Shown here piece after piece: positions 14,187 through 22,483 of a stretch of 64,000 nt of DNA. Below the pieces are notes generated by a model. It saw nothing but the letters and a program-made list of their open reading frames with translations, was not told the DNA's origin and did no database searches. Within the stretch, counting starts at the first letter, position 1. Every line of letters starts with the position of its first letter. Made by a program: the position numbers and the translations under genes. Source of the stretch: Acidianus manzaensis (lineage in GTDB: Archaea; Thermoproteota; Thermoprotei_A; Sulfolobales; Sulfolobaceae); the NCBI RefSeq assembly GCF_002116695.1, contig NZ_CP020477.1:855501-919500 (forward strand), in the 5' to 3' direction.

Positions 14187-15152
14187 ATGTTAAGAGAAAT
14201 CATGAGTAAAAATATTAAAATTCTAGATATAGATTCTACTCTCAGAGATGCAGCTGGAGTTATGGTAGAATCTGGAATAAGAAGAATAGCAGTTAGTGCA
14301 GCAGATAATATAATAGGTGTTGTTTCAGCTAGGACGATATTAAGAGAGATTTTGAATAATGAAAAGTGGGGAGAAAAAAGATTAGGGGATGTAGCTAAGC
14401 CTGCTATTACTGTTGATGCAGATACTACCAATAAGACTGCTGCTAAATTAATGTTAAAATACTCTATTGGTTCGCTTCTTGTTAAAGGAGAAGGAATAGT
14501 TACTGAAAGAGATTTAGCTAAAACTATACCTAGAGTTACCATACCAGCAATATCAGTAGGTAACCAATCTGTATATACGTTAAACGATACTCAAGTTATA
14601 CAAGAGGCTGCAGATTCAATGATAAAGTTAGGCATATCGCATATACCAATATTGTCTGGTAGTGATATTGTTGGCTTAGTTTCTTTAAGAGATGTATTGA
14701 AAGCTTATTATAATGGGAATTCAGCGTTAAGGCTTTATGATATAGGAACAAAGACTATAGTTTCTGCAGATTTAGATGCTACTGTTGGAGAAATTGCGGA
14801 TTTGATAGTAAGTAAAAATATTGGCTCAGTATTACTTCTTGAAGATAATGAGTCTAAGGCAAGTAATCTTAGAGGAATAGTTACTGAATGGGATTTAGTA
14901 AGGACTTATGCGAACATGCAAAAAGCTCATGTTCTGGTTAAAGCAGATCCGTCTAAATTGAGAAATTTAGTTACTTCCTTGTTTAGTCTTCCAAGAGTTT
15001 CAAACGTGGCTGTTGTTTATGGTCCTTACGATTTGTTAGTGACCGTTGATGTTGAAGATATAGAAACATTAGGAACGTTTATTGCTAATGGAATTGCGTC
15101 ATTAAATGGAGTAAAAGAAACTGTTACATTAATTGAAACTACTCAAATATAA
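14187..15152 (+). CDS. Four-CBS-domain protein with C-terminal Lrp/AsnC-type ligand domain
   Basis: 321 residues. Two CBS pairs occupy about residues 1-120 (MSKNIKILDIDSTLRDAAG, GVVSARTILREIL) and 120-245 (GNQSVYTLNDTQVIQEAAD, GIVTEWDLVRTY). The last 70 residues (LVKADPSKLRNLV, VAVVYGPYDLLVTVDVEDI, VKETVTLIE) look like the RAM ligand-binding domain of Lrp/AsnC regulators, without a DNA-binding helix-turn-helix. It is probably a small-molecule (adenylate or amino-acid) sensor acting on another protein. Near-leaderless start. Monocistronic. Confidence 0.82.
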   Translation: MLREIMSKNIKILDIDSTLRDAAGVMVESGIRRIAVSAADNIIGVVSARTILREILNNEKWGEKRLGDVAKPAITVDADTTNKTAAKLMLKYSIGSLLVKGEGIVTERDLAKTIPRVTIPAISVGNQSVYTLNDTQVIQEAADSMIKLGISHIPILSGSDIVGLVSLRDVLKAYYNGNSALRLYDIGTKTIVSADLDATVGEIADLIVSKNIGSVLLLEDNESKASNLRGIVTEWDLVRTYANMQKAHVLVKADPSKLRNLVTSLFSLPRVSNVAVVYGPYDLLVTVDVEDIETLGTFIANGIASLNGVKETVTLIETTQI

Positions 15153-15265
15153 ATTCTTTAATTTTTTATTGTTTTATATATCAATAAGAGCTGATATCCT
15201 TTTTCTTTAACTTATTTGATATGAAATAACGTTAATAATTTTTATTATCAATCGTAGAATATACC

Positions 15266-15694
15266 ATGAATATTGATTTAAGGCAAATAGGGATTGTAAA
15301 ATCATTGAATGATAAAAGGGAAGGTATAATAGAAATTTTTCCACAATATTTAGAAGGTTTGGAAGGAATAGAAAATTTTTCTCATATAATTCTTTTAGCA
15401 TGGTTACATAAGGTATCTGAAGAACAAAGGAATACTCTTAAAGTCAAACCGATGAGAATTCAAGATTTACCAAACGTTGGAGTGTTTTGTACTCATTCTC
15501 CTCACAGACCTAATCCTATAGCGCTAAGTATAGTAAGGCTTACTGAAAGAAAAAATAATTTATTATATGTGCAGAATTTGGATCTTTTTGAAGAAACTCC
15601 CATATTGGATATCAAAACAGTTTCTCCTTCGTTCTGCCCTAAAGACATTAAAGTGCCCGAATGGAATAAGGAATTAGAGAAGTATAAAAAATAG
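15266..15694 (+). CDS. TrmO/TsaA-type tRNA methyltransferase
   Basis: 142 residues. SAM-dependent enzyme family that in bacteria N6-methylates t6A37 of tRNA. Motifs: QIGIVKS at the start, FPQYLEGLEGIENFSHIILL, and GVFCTHSPHRPNPIALS, the classical signature. The length is typical of archaeal members, which lack the C-terminal extension of E. coli TrmO. It converges on the methyltransferase at 15705 with a 10-base gap. Confidence 0.88.
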   Translation: MNIDLRQIGIVKSLNDKREGIIEIFPQYLEGLEGIENFSHIILLAWLHKVSEEQRNTLKVKPMRIQDLPNVGVFCTHSPHRPNPIALSIVRLTERKNNLLYVQNLDLFEETPILDIKTVSPSFCPKDIKVPEWNKELEKYKK

Positions 15695-15704
15695 TTTTTA
15701 TTGT

Positions 15705-16382
15705 CTAATTAATTCTTTTAATTCCAATAAAAATATAAATAGACCCTAACGCTTTTTCCTTGAAAACTTTTATATCAAAATATTTGTCTAGTATAGTTTT
15801 TAATTCACTATTCGTAGGAATCTTATTGTATATGTCTATAAGATATCTGTAATATGAGACTTTTCCTCCTACTAAAGGTACTAGATATGGTTGAACATAT
15901 TTGATGTAAATGCCAAGAAATTCTCTTAGTGCAAGATTATCTGGTTTTCCTATAGCTGTAATAGCTACTGCTCTTTTAGTTACTCTTGAGATTTCTTTTA
16001 TTACTTTTTCCATATCATCTGCAGCATGAATAGAGTAACCGCTTATAACAGCATCAAAGGAATTAGCCTTAAAAGGTAAATTATAGAAGGAAGCTAAGAT
16101 TTTATTTTCTCTTATTACTGAATTTTTTAGCATATTCTCTGAATAATCAAGTTGAATGATATTTGTTTTGAAAAATTTTGACGCAATGTATGTCAATTCT
16201 CCTTTACCACTTCCTACATCTAGTATAATTTTTGGTTTTTTACAATATTTTGATAATAAATTTATTAATTCTATTCGCCATTTCATATCATTTCCAAGTG
16301 TGATTATACTATTTGCTTTATCATATGACTTGACAAGTTGGTCATATATTTGTCTGAGATTCTCATTGCTCGCTTTGCTCAT
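15705..16382 (-). CDS. Class I SAM-dependent methyltransferase (UbiE-like), first copy
   Basis: 225 residues. The SAM-binding motif I ILDVGSGKGELTYIA, acidic motif II IIQLDYSENML and post-motif AVISGYSIHAADDMEKVIKEISRV place it in the Methyltransf_11/UbiE group. A clear paralogue lies at 29222-29911 ([36 protein letters not shown]). A role in quinone or lipid methylation is plausible for the group but not shown. Confidence 0.82.
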   Translation of the reverse strand: MSKASNENLRQIYDQLVKSYDKANSIITLGNDMKWRIELINLLSKYCKKPKIILDVGSGKGELTYIASKFFKTNIIQLDYSENMLKNSVIRENKILASFYNLPFKANSFDAVISGYSIHAADDMEKVIKEISRVTKRAVAITAIGKPDNLALREFLGIYIKYVQPYLVPLVGGKVSYYRYLIDIYNKIPTNSELKTILDKYFDIKVFKEKALGSIYIFIGIKRIN

Positions 16383-16632
16383 TGAAAATAAAAATAGTGA
16401 TAAGATAAATTAAGCTTATGGAATATGATAAGTTAATATTATTTAATAATAAATAATTCATAATTTTTTAATAAAATTATTAACTGTATTATTAATTTGT
16501 ATAAATAACTAATTAGAACATTTTAAATACAAAAATCTTATAGTTACTTATTAATAATGTAAATAATAGGTTTCATCTAAATATGAAAAGGTATAAATAT
16601 TTCTATTAGGTAATATCTATGATGATAATTTA

Positions 16633-17094
16633 ATGAAAAAGGTAATTAGAATCTTTCTGTTTTTAGAAGGAACTCTATTATTATACTCTTTTTTTGTAGG
16701 ATATTTATTTCATTTTTCTTTTTTAATAGAATTGAAGACTCCACTAATGGGAATAACGTTATTTGGAGTTATGGGTGCTTTTCTATACACTATAGTAATT
16801 AAACCGGATTTAGTTTATAGTAAATATGTAAGAATACTAGGTTTTTTAGGTGCTATCTTATTACTAATTCAAATAGTTTATGCTAATATAGTATTTGATC
16901 ATACATTATTTTCGTTGTCAGACTTATGGGGGTCTTCATTACTTTCTGGTGCAGGAATACCAGGATTAACATTTACAGGAGGATTGTTTGTTCATATATA
17001 TTTTGAACATTATGTTGCTAGTGCAATTGGATTTATTGTAGCTCTAAAACCAAAACTATTACATAAAATTAAACAAATGATTCAAGGTGAATAA
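16633..17094 (+). CDS. Four-helix membrane protein of unknown function, first copy
   Basis: 153 residues with four or five hydrophobic segments. The C-terminal part TGGLFVHIYFEHYVASAIGF followed by KPKLLHKIKQ is shared with the protein at 24129 (PGGLFVHVFFEHWLGGILGL, KPKIFSAL). The intramembrane His and Glu-His pair is conserved and could bind a metal or heme, but no family is recognised. It overlaps the next gene's GTG by 8 bases and is followed by its ATG, so both form an operon. Confidence 0.65.
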   Translation: MKKVIRIFLFLEGTLLLYSFFVGYLFHFSFLIELKTPLMGITLFGVMGAFLYTIVIKPDLVYSKYVRILGFLGAILLLIQIVYANIVFDHTLFSLSDLWGSSLLSGAGIPGLTFTGGLFVHIYFEHYVASAIGFIVALKPKLLHKIKQMIQGE

Positions 17095-17095
17095 T

Positions 17096-17713
17096 ATGGA
17101 AAAAATATATGTTGTTGGTATTTCTCCTTCTCTTAATTTAATAACAAAAGAAGCTTTAGACCTCATATCAAGAGCTCCAGTAGTATTTATTTATAATAAC
17201 GATTTTCCATTTAAACTTGATGGAATATTAGAAAATAAGAAAATTGTAAAATTAACTCCAGCATTTAATGAAAACAGGCATGAAATTATCAAGAGAAATA
17301 TTGAACTTATAACTTCTTGTAAAGAAAAATGGGGAGTGTTTCTCGAAATAGGTGACTCGTCTATAAGGAATCCTCTTTTCTATCATATTTTGGGGAATAA
17401 TAATATAATAGAAATTGAACAAATACCTGCAGTATCTTCTGTGACTGCAGTATTTAGTAGGTTAAAAATGAACGTTAAGCATTTCTGTGTAGTTGGTTCA
17501 GAAGAATTTGACTTAATATCTAAATTAGCTGGAGTTTGTGATACTTTTGTAATATTAAATATTCATCGTGAGAATATTAACGTATTCGGTTTTCTCAAAG
17601 AGAAAGGTTACGATATAACATTCGTTAAGAATTGTTGCAATCCAAATGAAGAGATATCTAAAGAATATACTGGTGATACTTATTGGATTATAGCAGTAGC
17701 AAAACTCAAGTGA
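17096..17713 (+). CDS. Probable tetrapyrrole-methylase-fold protein
   Basis: About 205 residues. The start EKIYVVGISPSLNLITKEALDLI, the phrase IEQIPAVSSVTAVFSRLKM and the end YWIIAVAKLK follow the layout of CbiE/CobL/CbiF-like SAM-dependent tetrapyrrole methylases (VGxGPG region, later P-A-V/I-S-S). The glycine-rich first loop is not canonical. ATG at 17096 has AAGGTGA upstream and is preferred to GTG at 17087. Substrate unknown. One end of a 13-base direct repeat overlaps the stop codon (17705-17717). Confidence 0.5.
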   Translation: MEKIYVVGISPSLNLITKEALDLISRAPVVFIYNNDFPFKLDGILENKKIVKLTPAFNENRHEIIKRNIELITSCKEKWGVFLEIGDSSIRNPLFYHILGNNNIIEIEQIPAVSSVTAVFSRLKMNVKHFCVVGSEEFDLISKLAGVCDTFVILNIHRENINVFGFLKEKGYDITFVKNCCNPNEEISKEYTGDTYWIIAVAKLK

Positions 17714-17717
17714 AAAT
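17705..17717 (+). repeat. 13-base direct repeat, left copy
   Basis: CTCAAGTGAAAAT, repeated exactly at 18631-18643. The two copies bracket vapBC and an IS605-end-like hairpin. Confidence 0.6.
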
Positions 17718-17908
17718 GTACTGTGTATATAGTTACTAAATTAACGTTATCTTTCTATATAATACCCGAACGTAATTTATCTTCTTTTTTCCTTTTATAT
17801 TTCTAAATATTACATGATAATTCTTATGAACTAATAAAATGTTAAACAATTATCTTGATTATAACTACTAGAAGTTAAACTTTTATTATTGTTTAACCAT
17901 TATTAGTT

Positions 17909-18157
17909 ATGGAAGTAAAGGTATATAAGAAAGGGATTATAGTTTTGCCTTCAGAAGTGAGAAAAAAGCTTAATATTACTGAAGGTAGTGTGTTAAACAT
18001 TGAAGTTAAGGATGATACGATTATACTGAAAAAAGAGTTGAGTTTACTAGATGCCTGGGGAATTTTTGAAGGAAAGGCAGATGCTACTGAGGCTCTAAAA
18101 ATCTTAGAGGAAGAGAGGAGAAAAGATATTGAAAAAGAAAGAAAAGGTAATTATTGA
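17909..18157 (+). CDS. VapB-type antitoxin (AbrB/SpoVT fold)
   Basis: 82 residues. The N-terminal half is a swapped-hairpin AbrB domain (VKVYKKGIIVLPSEVRKKL, then GSVLNIEVKDDTIILKK). The C-terminal half is charged and helical, as expected for a toxin-binding arm. It overlaps the PIN gene downstream by 29 bases. It neutralises the toxin and probably autoregulates the pair. TATA-like sequence AACTTTTATTATT lies about 30 bases upstream of the ATG. Confidence 0.85.
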   Translation: MEVKVYKKGIIVLPSEVRKKLNITEGSVLNIEVKDDTIILKKELSLLDAWGIFEGKADATEALKILEEERRKDIEKERKGNY

Positions 18158-18527
18158 TACCGGAGTTTTAGTCAATTATTTCCTTAAAAAAGAAGAAAAA
18201 TACCGAAAAATTATCAATGAAATTTACTCTGAAAAAGAAGGTCTAACTTTGTATCTAAACTTAACAGAACTCTATTACGTTTTGGGTAGAATTATAGGAA
18301 AAGAAGCTTCCAGTACTGTTTTGTCTTTAATTAAAAAGTCACCCATTAAAATACTAAGTATCAATGAAAATCTAAGTATTAGAGCAGGAGAATTAAAGTT
18401 GTCTTACGATTTTCTTTCCATCGTTGATTCGTATTTAGTTGCATTGGCTGAAAGGGAAAAAGCTAAAATCTTAACTACAGATTCTAGTATTGCAAAGGCT
18501 TTTAAAGATACTGATTTATTGAACTAA
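18129..18527 (+). CDS. VapC-type toxin (PIN-domain ribonuclease)
   Basis: 132 residues. PIN nuclease acidic residues are visible in VIIDTGVLVNYF (first Asp), LNLTELYYVLGR (Glu), LSIVDSYLVALAEREKAKIL (Asp) and LTTDSSIAKAF (Asp). It starts at TTG 18129 inside vapB, giving coupled translation. Together with vapB it lies within a segment flanked by a direct repeat, so it may have been acquired. Confidence 0.87.
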   Translation: MKKKEKVIIDTGVLVNYFLKKEEKYRKIINEIYSEKEGLTLYLNLTELYYVLGRIIGKEASSTVLSLIKKSPIKILSINENLSIRAGELKLSYDFLSIVDSYLVALAEREKAKILTTDSSIAKAFKDTDLLN

Positions 18528-18562
18528 ATTATTAACCTAAAAATGCAAGCTTTAACTCAAAT

Positions 18563-18625
18563 GGAGTTTGGGGAGAAGTCCTCATTCGAAAGGGTGAGGA
18601 TAAACAGTTCCCTTATTGGTAATGG
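18563..18625 (+). mobile_element. Solo hairpin resembling an IS200/IS605 right end or omega-RNA 3' end
   Basis: A GC-richer island in AT-rich surroundings. TCCTCA (18579-18584) and TGAGGA (18595-18600) form a six-base stem with a 10-base loop; flanking GGGGA and TTCCC can extend the fold. The wording GGGGAGAAGTCCTC...GGGTGAGGAT resembles the sequence found after tnpB genes in IS605-family elements. No tnpA or tnpB is present, so at most a remnant. This is recognition by eye. Confidence 0.4.
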
Positions 18626-18630
18626 CTAAT

Positions 18631-18643
18631 CTCAAGTGAAAAT
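18631..18643 (+). repeat. 13-base direct repeat, right copy
   Basis: Exact copy of 17705-17717, 926 bases away. It lies directly before the promoter of the molybdopterin-binding gene. Confidence 0.6.
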
Positions 18644-18674
18644 ATATATATATTACTATGTTCACATATTTTTT

Positions 18675-19694
18675 ATGAGATATATTTCTGTTAAAGAAGC
18701 AATTAATAAGAAATTAGGTTATGATACTACAATAGTTACGCCAAATGGGGCAACAACACTTTTACCTAGAGGGCATATTATAACTGCAGATGATATACCT
18801 AGGTTAATGGATTCTGGAGTATATTACATCTGGATTGATGAAGGAGAAAATGAAAAAGGGTTAATGTATGAATGGGAAATAACACCATATGTAGCTTCTA
18901 AAATATGCGGAGATAATGTTCAAATTATGCCAGGAAAACAAGGTATAACTTTACTTTACTCTAAATTACCTGGAATCCTCTATTTAGATACAGATAATAT
19001 GATAAATTTTAATATGAATCAGAAAATTCTTCTTATAACTAAAAATAAATTTGAAGCGTTTGGAACTAACGAATTAATAGGAAGCGTAGAAGTTATACCA
19101 TTTTCAATGACTAAGGAAGAAGTAGAGAGTATTGCCTTAAATAAAAAGTTAATTGACGTGATTCCTTTTAAGTACAAGAAACTTGGAGTTGTAATAACGG
19201 GCACCGAAATTTATGAAGGAAGAAAGAAGGATGCTTACTTACCGGTTATTGAAGAAAAAGCTAAAAAATATGGTTGGGAGATAGTAAGTAGTGAAATTGT
19301 TCCTGATGACGAAGATAAAATTACTAAAGCTATTTTATCCTCTAAAGATAAGGGAGCTGAAGGAATAATAGTCACGGGAGGAACTTCAGTAGATCCTACG
19401 GACAAAACAATAAAAGGTATAACTAAAGCAGGAGCAAAAATTATCTCTTATGGAATTCCTATGAAACCTACTACAATGACAATAGTAGCTATCAAAGATT
19501 CAACACCAATATTTGGCGTTTCTGCAGGTGGAATTTATTATAGAGACTATAATTCTATTGACAAGCTTTTTACAAGACTTATGGCTGGGATAATACCTAC
19601 GCCAAAGGATATTGCTGAAATCGGTATTGGAGGCATTTCTTGGAACTTTAATCCAAAAATGAAACTGATAAGTGGAAGTAATGAGAATCGTTGA
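18675..19694 (+). CDS. Molybdopterin-binding (MoeA/MoaB-like) domain protein
   Basis: 339 residues from ATG 18675, which sits about 25 bases after an AT-only box (18641-18655), as for a leaderless gene. The N-terminal region (YISVKEAINKKLGYDTT, LPRGHIITADDIPRL) resembles the linker domains of MoeA. The central domain has the MoCF signature GVVITGTEIYEG, GWEIVSSEIVPDDEDKI and GIIVTGGTSVDPTDKT, and SAGGIYY follows. It may be a MoeA-related molybdenum insertase or a cofactor-binding sensor. It overlaps the DUF364 gene by 14 bases, implying joint function. Confidence 0.75.
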   Translation: MRYISVKEAINKKLGYDTTIVTPNGATTLLPRGHIITADDIPRLMDSGVYYIWIDEGENEKGLMYEWEITPYVASKICGDNVQIMPGKQGITLLYSKLPGILYLDTDNMINFNMNQKILLITKNKFEAFGTNELIGSVEVIPFSMTKEEVESIALNKKLIDVIPFKYKKLGVVITGTEIYEGRKKDAYLPVIEEKAKKYGWEIVSSEIVPDDEDKITKAILSSKDKGAEGIIVTGGTSVDPTDKTIKGITKAGAKIISYGIPMKPTTMTIVAIKDSTPIFGVSAGGIYYRDYNSIDKLFTRLMAGIIPTPKDIAEIGIGGISWNFNPKMKLISGSNENR

Positions 19695-20433
19695 ATACTT
19701 GGTTAATTACGCTAAAGAAAGAGATGAGAAAATAAAAGATATCTACATTGGAACTACATGGACATGTGTGCTTTCAAAATTTTGTGGAACAGCATCTACA
19801 GATCCATTATCAAGTCACGTAAATGTAAGAGGATTTGGTCATCTTCACGAAAAAAACATTTCAGAATTAAGCGAATATTTATTTTCATTTAACTTATTAG
19901 AGGCTAGTGTAGGATTAGCATCAATAAATTCCATAATTACTCCAACTTATAATACTAATTATAATGGTTTAGATCTTGCTCTTGAGTTATCAACAAATAA
20001 AAATGTTGTCATGGTTGGATATTTTGGATATTATCCAAAATTAAACGAATTCAATAAGATAGCTAAAGAATTTACAATTTTAGAACTAAATCCTTTTTTA
20101 GTAGATCCTACGAGAAGAATATTTCCCTCTACTGCTGCAGAAAGTATAATTCCTAAAGCAGATATAGTAATTATGACTGGCATGACTATAATAAATAAGT
20201 CTATTGACAGACTAATTGAGTTAGCTAAGAAAAATGGGAACGCTTATACAATGATTGTAGGACCTAGCGTTCCAATGTTAAAAGATCTTCTTGATTTAGG
20301 AATTGATATATTATCTGGAATACAAGTTGTAAATCCAAACGGATTTATTAGAAAAATTACTCAAGGATGTGGAATAATAAGTCCAGAAAAATTAGAATAC
20401 GATGTAAGATACATCACCTTAACTAGAATTTAG
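19681..20433 (+). CDS. DUF364 family protein, second copy
   Basis: 250 residues from ATG 19681 (GTG at 19672 is an alternative). Collinear with the copy at 13077: GTTWTCVLSKFCGTAST, LLEASVGLASINSIIT, FPSTAAESIIPKADIVIMTG, GPSVPMLKDLLDLGIDIL, TQGCGIISPEKL. Its start lies inside the molybdopterin-binding gene, so here the family is linked to molybdenum-cofactor chemistry. Function not established. Confidence 0.8.
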   Translation: MRIVEYLVNYAKERDEKIKDIYIGTTWTCVLSKFCGTASTDPLSSHVNVRGFGHLHEKNISELSEYLFSFNLLEASVGLASINSIITPTYNTNYNGLDLALELSTNKNVVMVGYFGYYPKLNEFNKIAKEFTILELNPFLVDPTRRIFPSTAAESIIPKADIVIMTGMTIINKSIDRLIELAKKNGNAYTMIVGPSVPMLKDLLDLGIDILSGIQVVNPNGFIRKITQGCGIISPEKLEYDVRYITLTRI

Positions 20434-20467
20434 AAATTTATTCAGTTATCTAAATAAATATTATATA

Positions 20468-20998
20468 CTACTTAAATATAGTAGTAATTAAAGATTCTAT
20501 ATATTTTTCCTTGCTTATATCTAAAGGATTTATAACATTGCATATTAGACCGCCCATAAATGACCTTATTTTTATTATGTTTTCATAATTATCATTCTTA
20601 AATATTTTTACACTAATTTTTCTTACAGTAGTATCACAGATTTTTCTTATTTCTTCTCCTATTTCAAGGTAAACACTCATTGCAGAAATCGTATGTAAAA
20701 ATAGTTTTCTCATATTATCATCTTTGTATTTTTCTAGGAAATCATTACCAATGCATTGTAAGACATTATCTTCCTTAGATAAGCAATTTTCCATTATATC
20801 TAAGGGAAGACTTCTTTTAGCTATTTCAAGAATTAGATTATCTTTAGATTTGAAGTGCCAGAACACAATTCCTTTAGAAACACCTGCCCTTTTGCATATT
20901 TCATCTATTGAGGCCTTAAAAAAATCTTCTTCTGCAAACACTTGTAAAGCAGCATTTATTATCTTTTCTTTTGTGCTTTCGCTTTTTTCGTCTTTCAT
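20468..20998 (-). CDS. TetR-family transcriptional repressor
   Basis: 176 residues. The N-terminal helix-turn-helix is typical (KEKIINAALQVFAEEDFF, ICKRAGVSKGIVFWHFKSKD). The C-terminal ligand domain is helical and not recognisable. It is the last gene of the fmdE-tauE-tetR minus-strand cluster, 32 bases after tauE. A perfect 7-4-7 palindrome lies at the fmdE promoter and a related one at the start of the nickel-permease-like gene at 24819. These are its likely operators (inference). Confidence 0.9.
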   Translation of the reverse strand: MKDEKSESTKEKIINAALQVFAEEDFFKASIDEICKRAGVSKGIVFWHFKSKDNLILEIAKRSLPLDIMENCLSKEDNVLQCIGNDFLEKYKDDNMRKLFLHTISAMSVYLEIGEEIRKICDTTVRKISVKIFKNDNYENIIKIRSFMGGLICNVINPLDISKEKYIESLITTIFK

Positions 20999-21030
20999 AT
21001 ATATCTTTCCTCGCTATATTATTTAAGAAT

Positions 21031-21783
21031 TTAAATCAAAGAAACCAGTACTTTTAGCATCACAAACGCTATTATAATTATGATAGTATCTTTTACATAA
21101 ACTGTTTTCATTTTATTCATCAGATATGAACCAGTGAAGCCTCCTAATATTCCGCCTATTGATATTATTATCCATAATACATAACTAATACCTCTTAATA
21201 AGAATAGATAACTAGTAAATCCACTTGCAGAAGAGAATAACGCAATGTATCCAGCTGTAGCTGAAACTTTCTTATAATCAGTTTCAATTAAAGCTAATAC
21301 TGGAAGAATAATCATTCCTCCTCCAACTCCCAATAGACCTCCTAAAAACCCCGCTATTGCTCCTACTATTACACCTAGAGAATATCCTTTAACACCAGCA
21401 AACTTATTTGATTCCTCCTTAGCTTTTCCTCTTATTAGATTATATAAAGTATATGCTAAAAAAGCCACAAAGATCCATAATAGTATTTTCCTAGGCGTAT
21501 GAATACCTATATATGCGCCTAATGGCGCCATAGCTACGGCTGGTATTAGAAATATAGTTCCTAACTTCCAAAGTACTCTTTGTCTCTTTGCATTATTAGT
21601 TGTAGCTGAAGATAATGAAAAAACATTCAATAGAAGTCCGGCTGCTGCAGCTATAGAGAATGGAATTCCTAAGGAATAGTAAATTGGTATTAATGTATTA
21701 GCTGCACCAACTCCTGCTACAGCAAATAAAGCTGAAATAATCCATGTTAGAAGGAATATTATTATGGAAAAGAAAAAATTCAT
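21031..21783 (-). CDS. TauE/SafE (TSUP) family membrane exporter
   Basis: 250 residues with about eight hydrophobic helices. The family half-motifs are visible: AVAGVGAANTLIPIYYSLG at the start and FLGGLLGVGGGMIILPVLAL in the second half. TSUP proteins export sulfite, sulfoacetate or related sulfur anions. In a sulfur-oxidising archaeon sulfite or thiosulfate export is a reasonable guess. It overlaps the stop of fmdE by 4 bases and precedes tetR, so it is expressed with both. Confidence 0.88.
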   Translation of the reverse strand: MNFFFSIIIFLLTWIISALFAVAGVGAANTLIPIYYSLGIPFSIAAAAGLLLNVFSLSSATTNNAKRQRVLWKLGTIFLIPAVAMAPLGAYIGIHTPRKILLWIFVAFLAYTLYNLIRGKAKEESNKFAGVKGYSLGVIVGAIAGFLGGLLGVGGGMIILPVLALIETDYKKVSATAGYIALFSSASGFTSYLFLLRGISYVLWIIISIGGILGGFTGSYLMNKMKTVYVKDTIIIIIAFVMLKVLVSLI

Positions 21784-22406
21784 TTCCTTCTACCTCTTTC
21801 AATTTCATAGCAACGAGGACAAAGCTTTTTTCCATTAAAAATTTTGATGTAATTTTCGTATGTAGGTTCACCACAATCATCGCATTTAATCCTTAACATA
21901 GTCTTCTTCTCAGGAGAAAATTCGAAATTCTTTACAAATTCGTAAGTAAATAATTCCTCAAAATCTTTAGATAATACATATCCTATTACTTCATCTGCTA
22001 CTTCTCTAGGAACTTGTGAAGCAGGAATACCAGATTTTCTATATTTAAAGAATTCAAACGTACTGCATGAATCTAATATCTCTGGTTTAGGTTTTACTCT
22101 TACAGCGCCTTTTCCAGGTTTATAAAGTACTATAGCAATTTTACCATATTGTAAACGTTTGTAATTCCCTTTACCATATGTACATCCAGTAGCTATTTGA
22201 ACTCCGTCATCAAAACAGCCTTGATGATGTTCATCTCCGGTTTCAGAAAAAACAAACGTATTAGTATCTTTCTCTTTTTCAACTCCTAATAGTTGCATTG
22301 CATACATTCCTGCTAAATAACCTAAGGGCATTGCAGGACATCTATGTCCGTGAAATTCAAATGCCCATTCGGGTATTTCATGGTTTTTCTTATTCATTTT
22401 TATCAT
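21780..22406 (-). CDS. FmdE-family protein with C-terminal zinc ribbon
   Basis: About 208 residues. The FmdE domain shows WAFEFHGHRCPAMPLGYLAG, GDEHHQGCFDDGVQIATGCT and GKGAVRVKPKPE. The last 40 residues form a zinc ribbon, CDDCGEPTYENY then CPRCYE. FmdE proteins accompany molybdenum or tungsten enzymes, but their reaction is unsettled. The TTG that opens the frame at 22427 lies within a palindrome, so ATG 22406 or 22397 is the likely start. That places the palindrome between the TATA-like AAATTTAT and the start codon. Confidence 0.83.
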   Translation of the reverse strand: MIKMNKKNHEIPEWAFEFHGHRCPAMPLGYLAGMYAMQLLGVEKEKDTNTFVFSETGDEHHQGCFDDGVQIATGCTYGKGNYKRLQYGKIAIVLYKPGKGAVRVKPKPEILDSCSTFEFFKYRKSGIPASQVPREVADEVIGYVLSKDFEELFTYEFVKNFEFSPEKKTMLRIKCDDCGEPTYENYIKIFNGKKLCPRCYEIERGRRK

Positions 22407-22410
22407 AATT

Positions 22411-22428
22411 ATTGACTGACTAGTCAAT
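22411..22428. promoter_or_regulatory. Palindromic operator at the fmdE-tauE-tetR promoter
   Basis: ATTGACT-GACT-AGTCAAT, a perfect inverted repeat of 7+4+7. It lies just downstream of a TATA-like AAATTTAT (about 22431-22440, minus strand) and 5 bases upstream of the ATG at 22406, where a repressor would block transcription start. TetR proteins bind such palindromes, and a tetR gene is in the operon. Confidence 0.7.
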
Positions 22429-22483
22429 TAATAAATTTATCTTAGAAAAAGTTTAAAGTGAGTATTAAGTAACAAATTTTATA

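Noticed and set aside
14180..14542. 120-residue minus-strand ORF opposite the CBS gene
   Set aside because: Shadow of the four-CBS protein; no independent motif.
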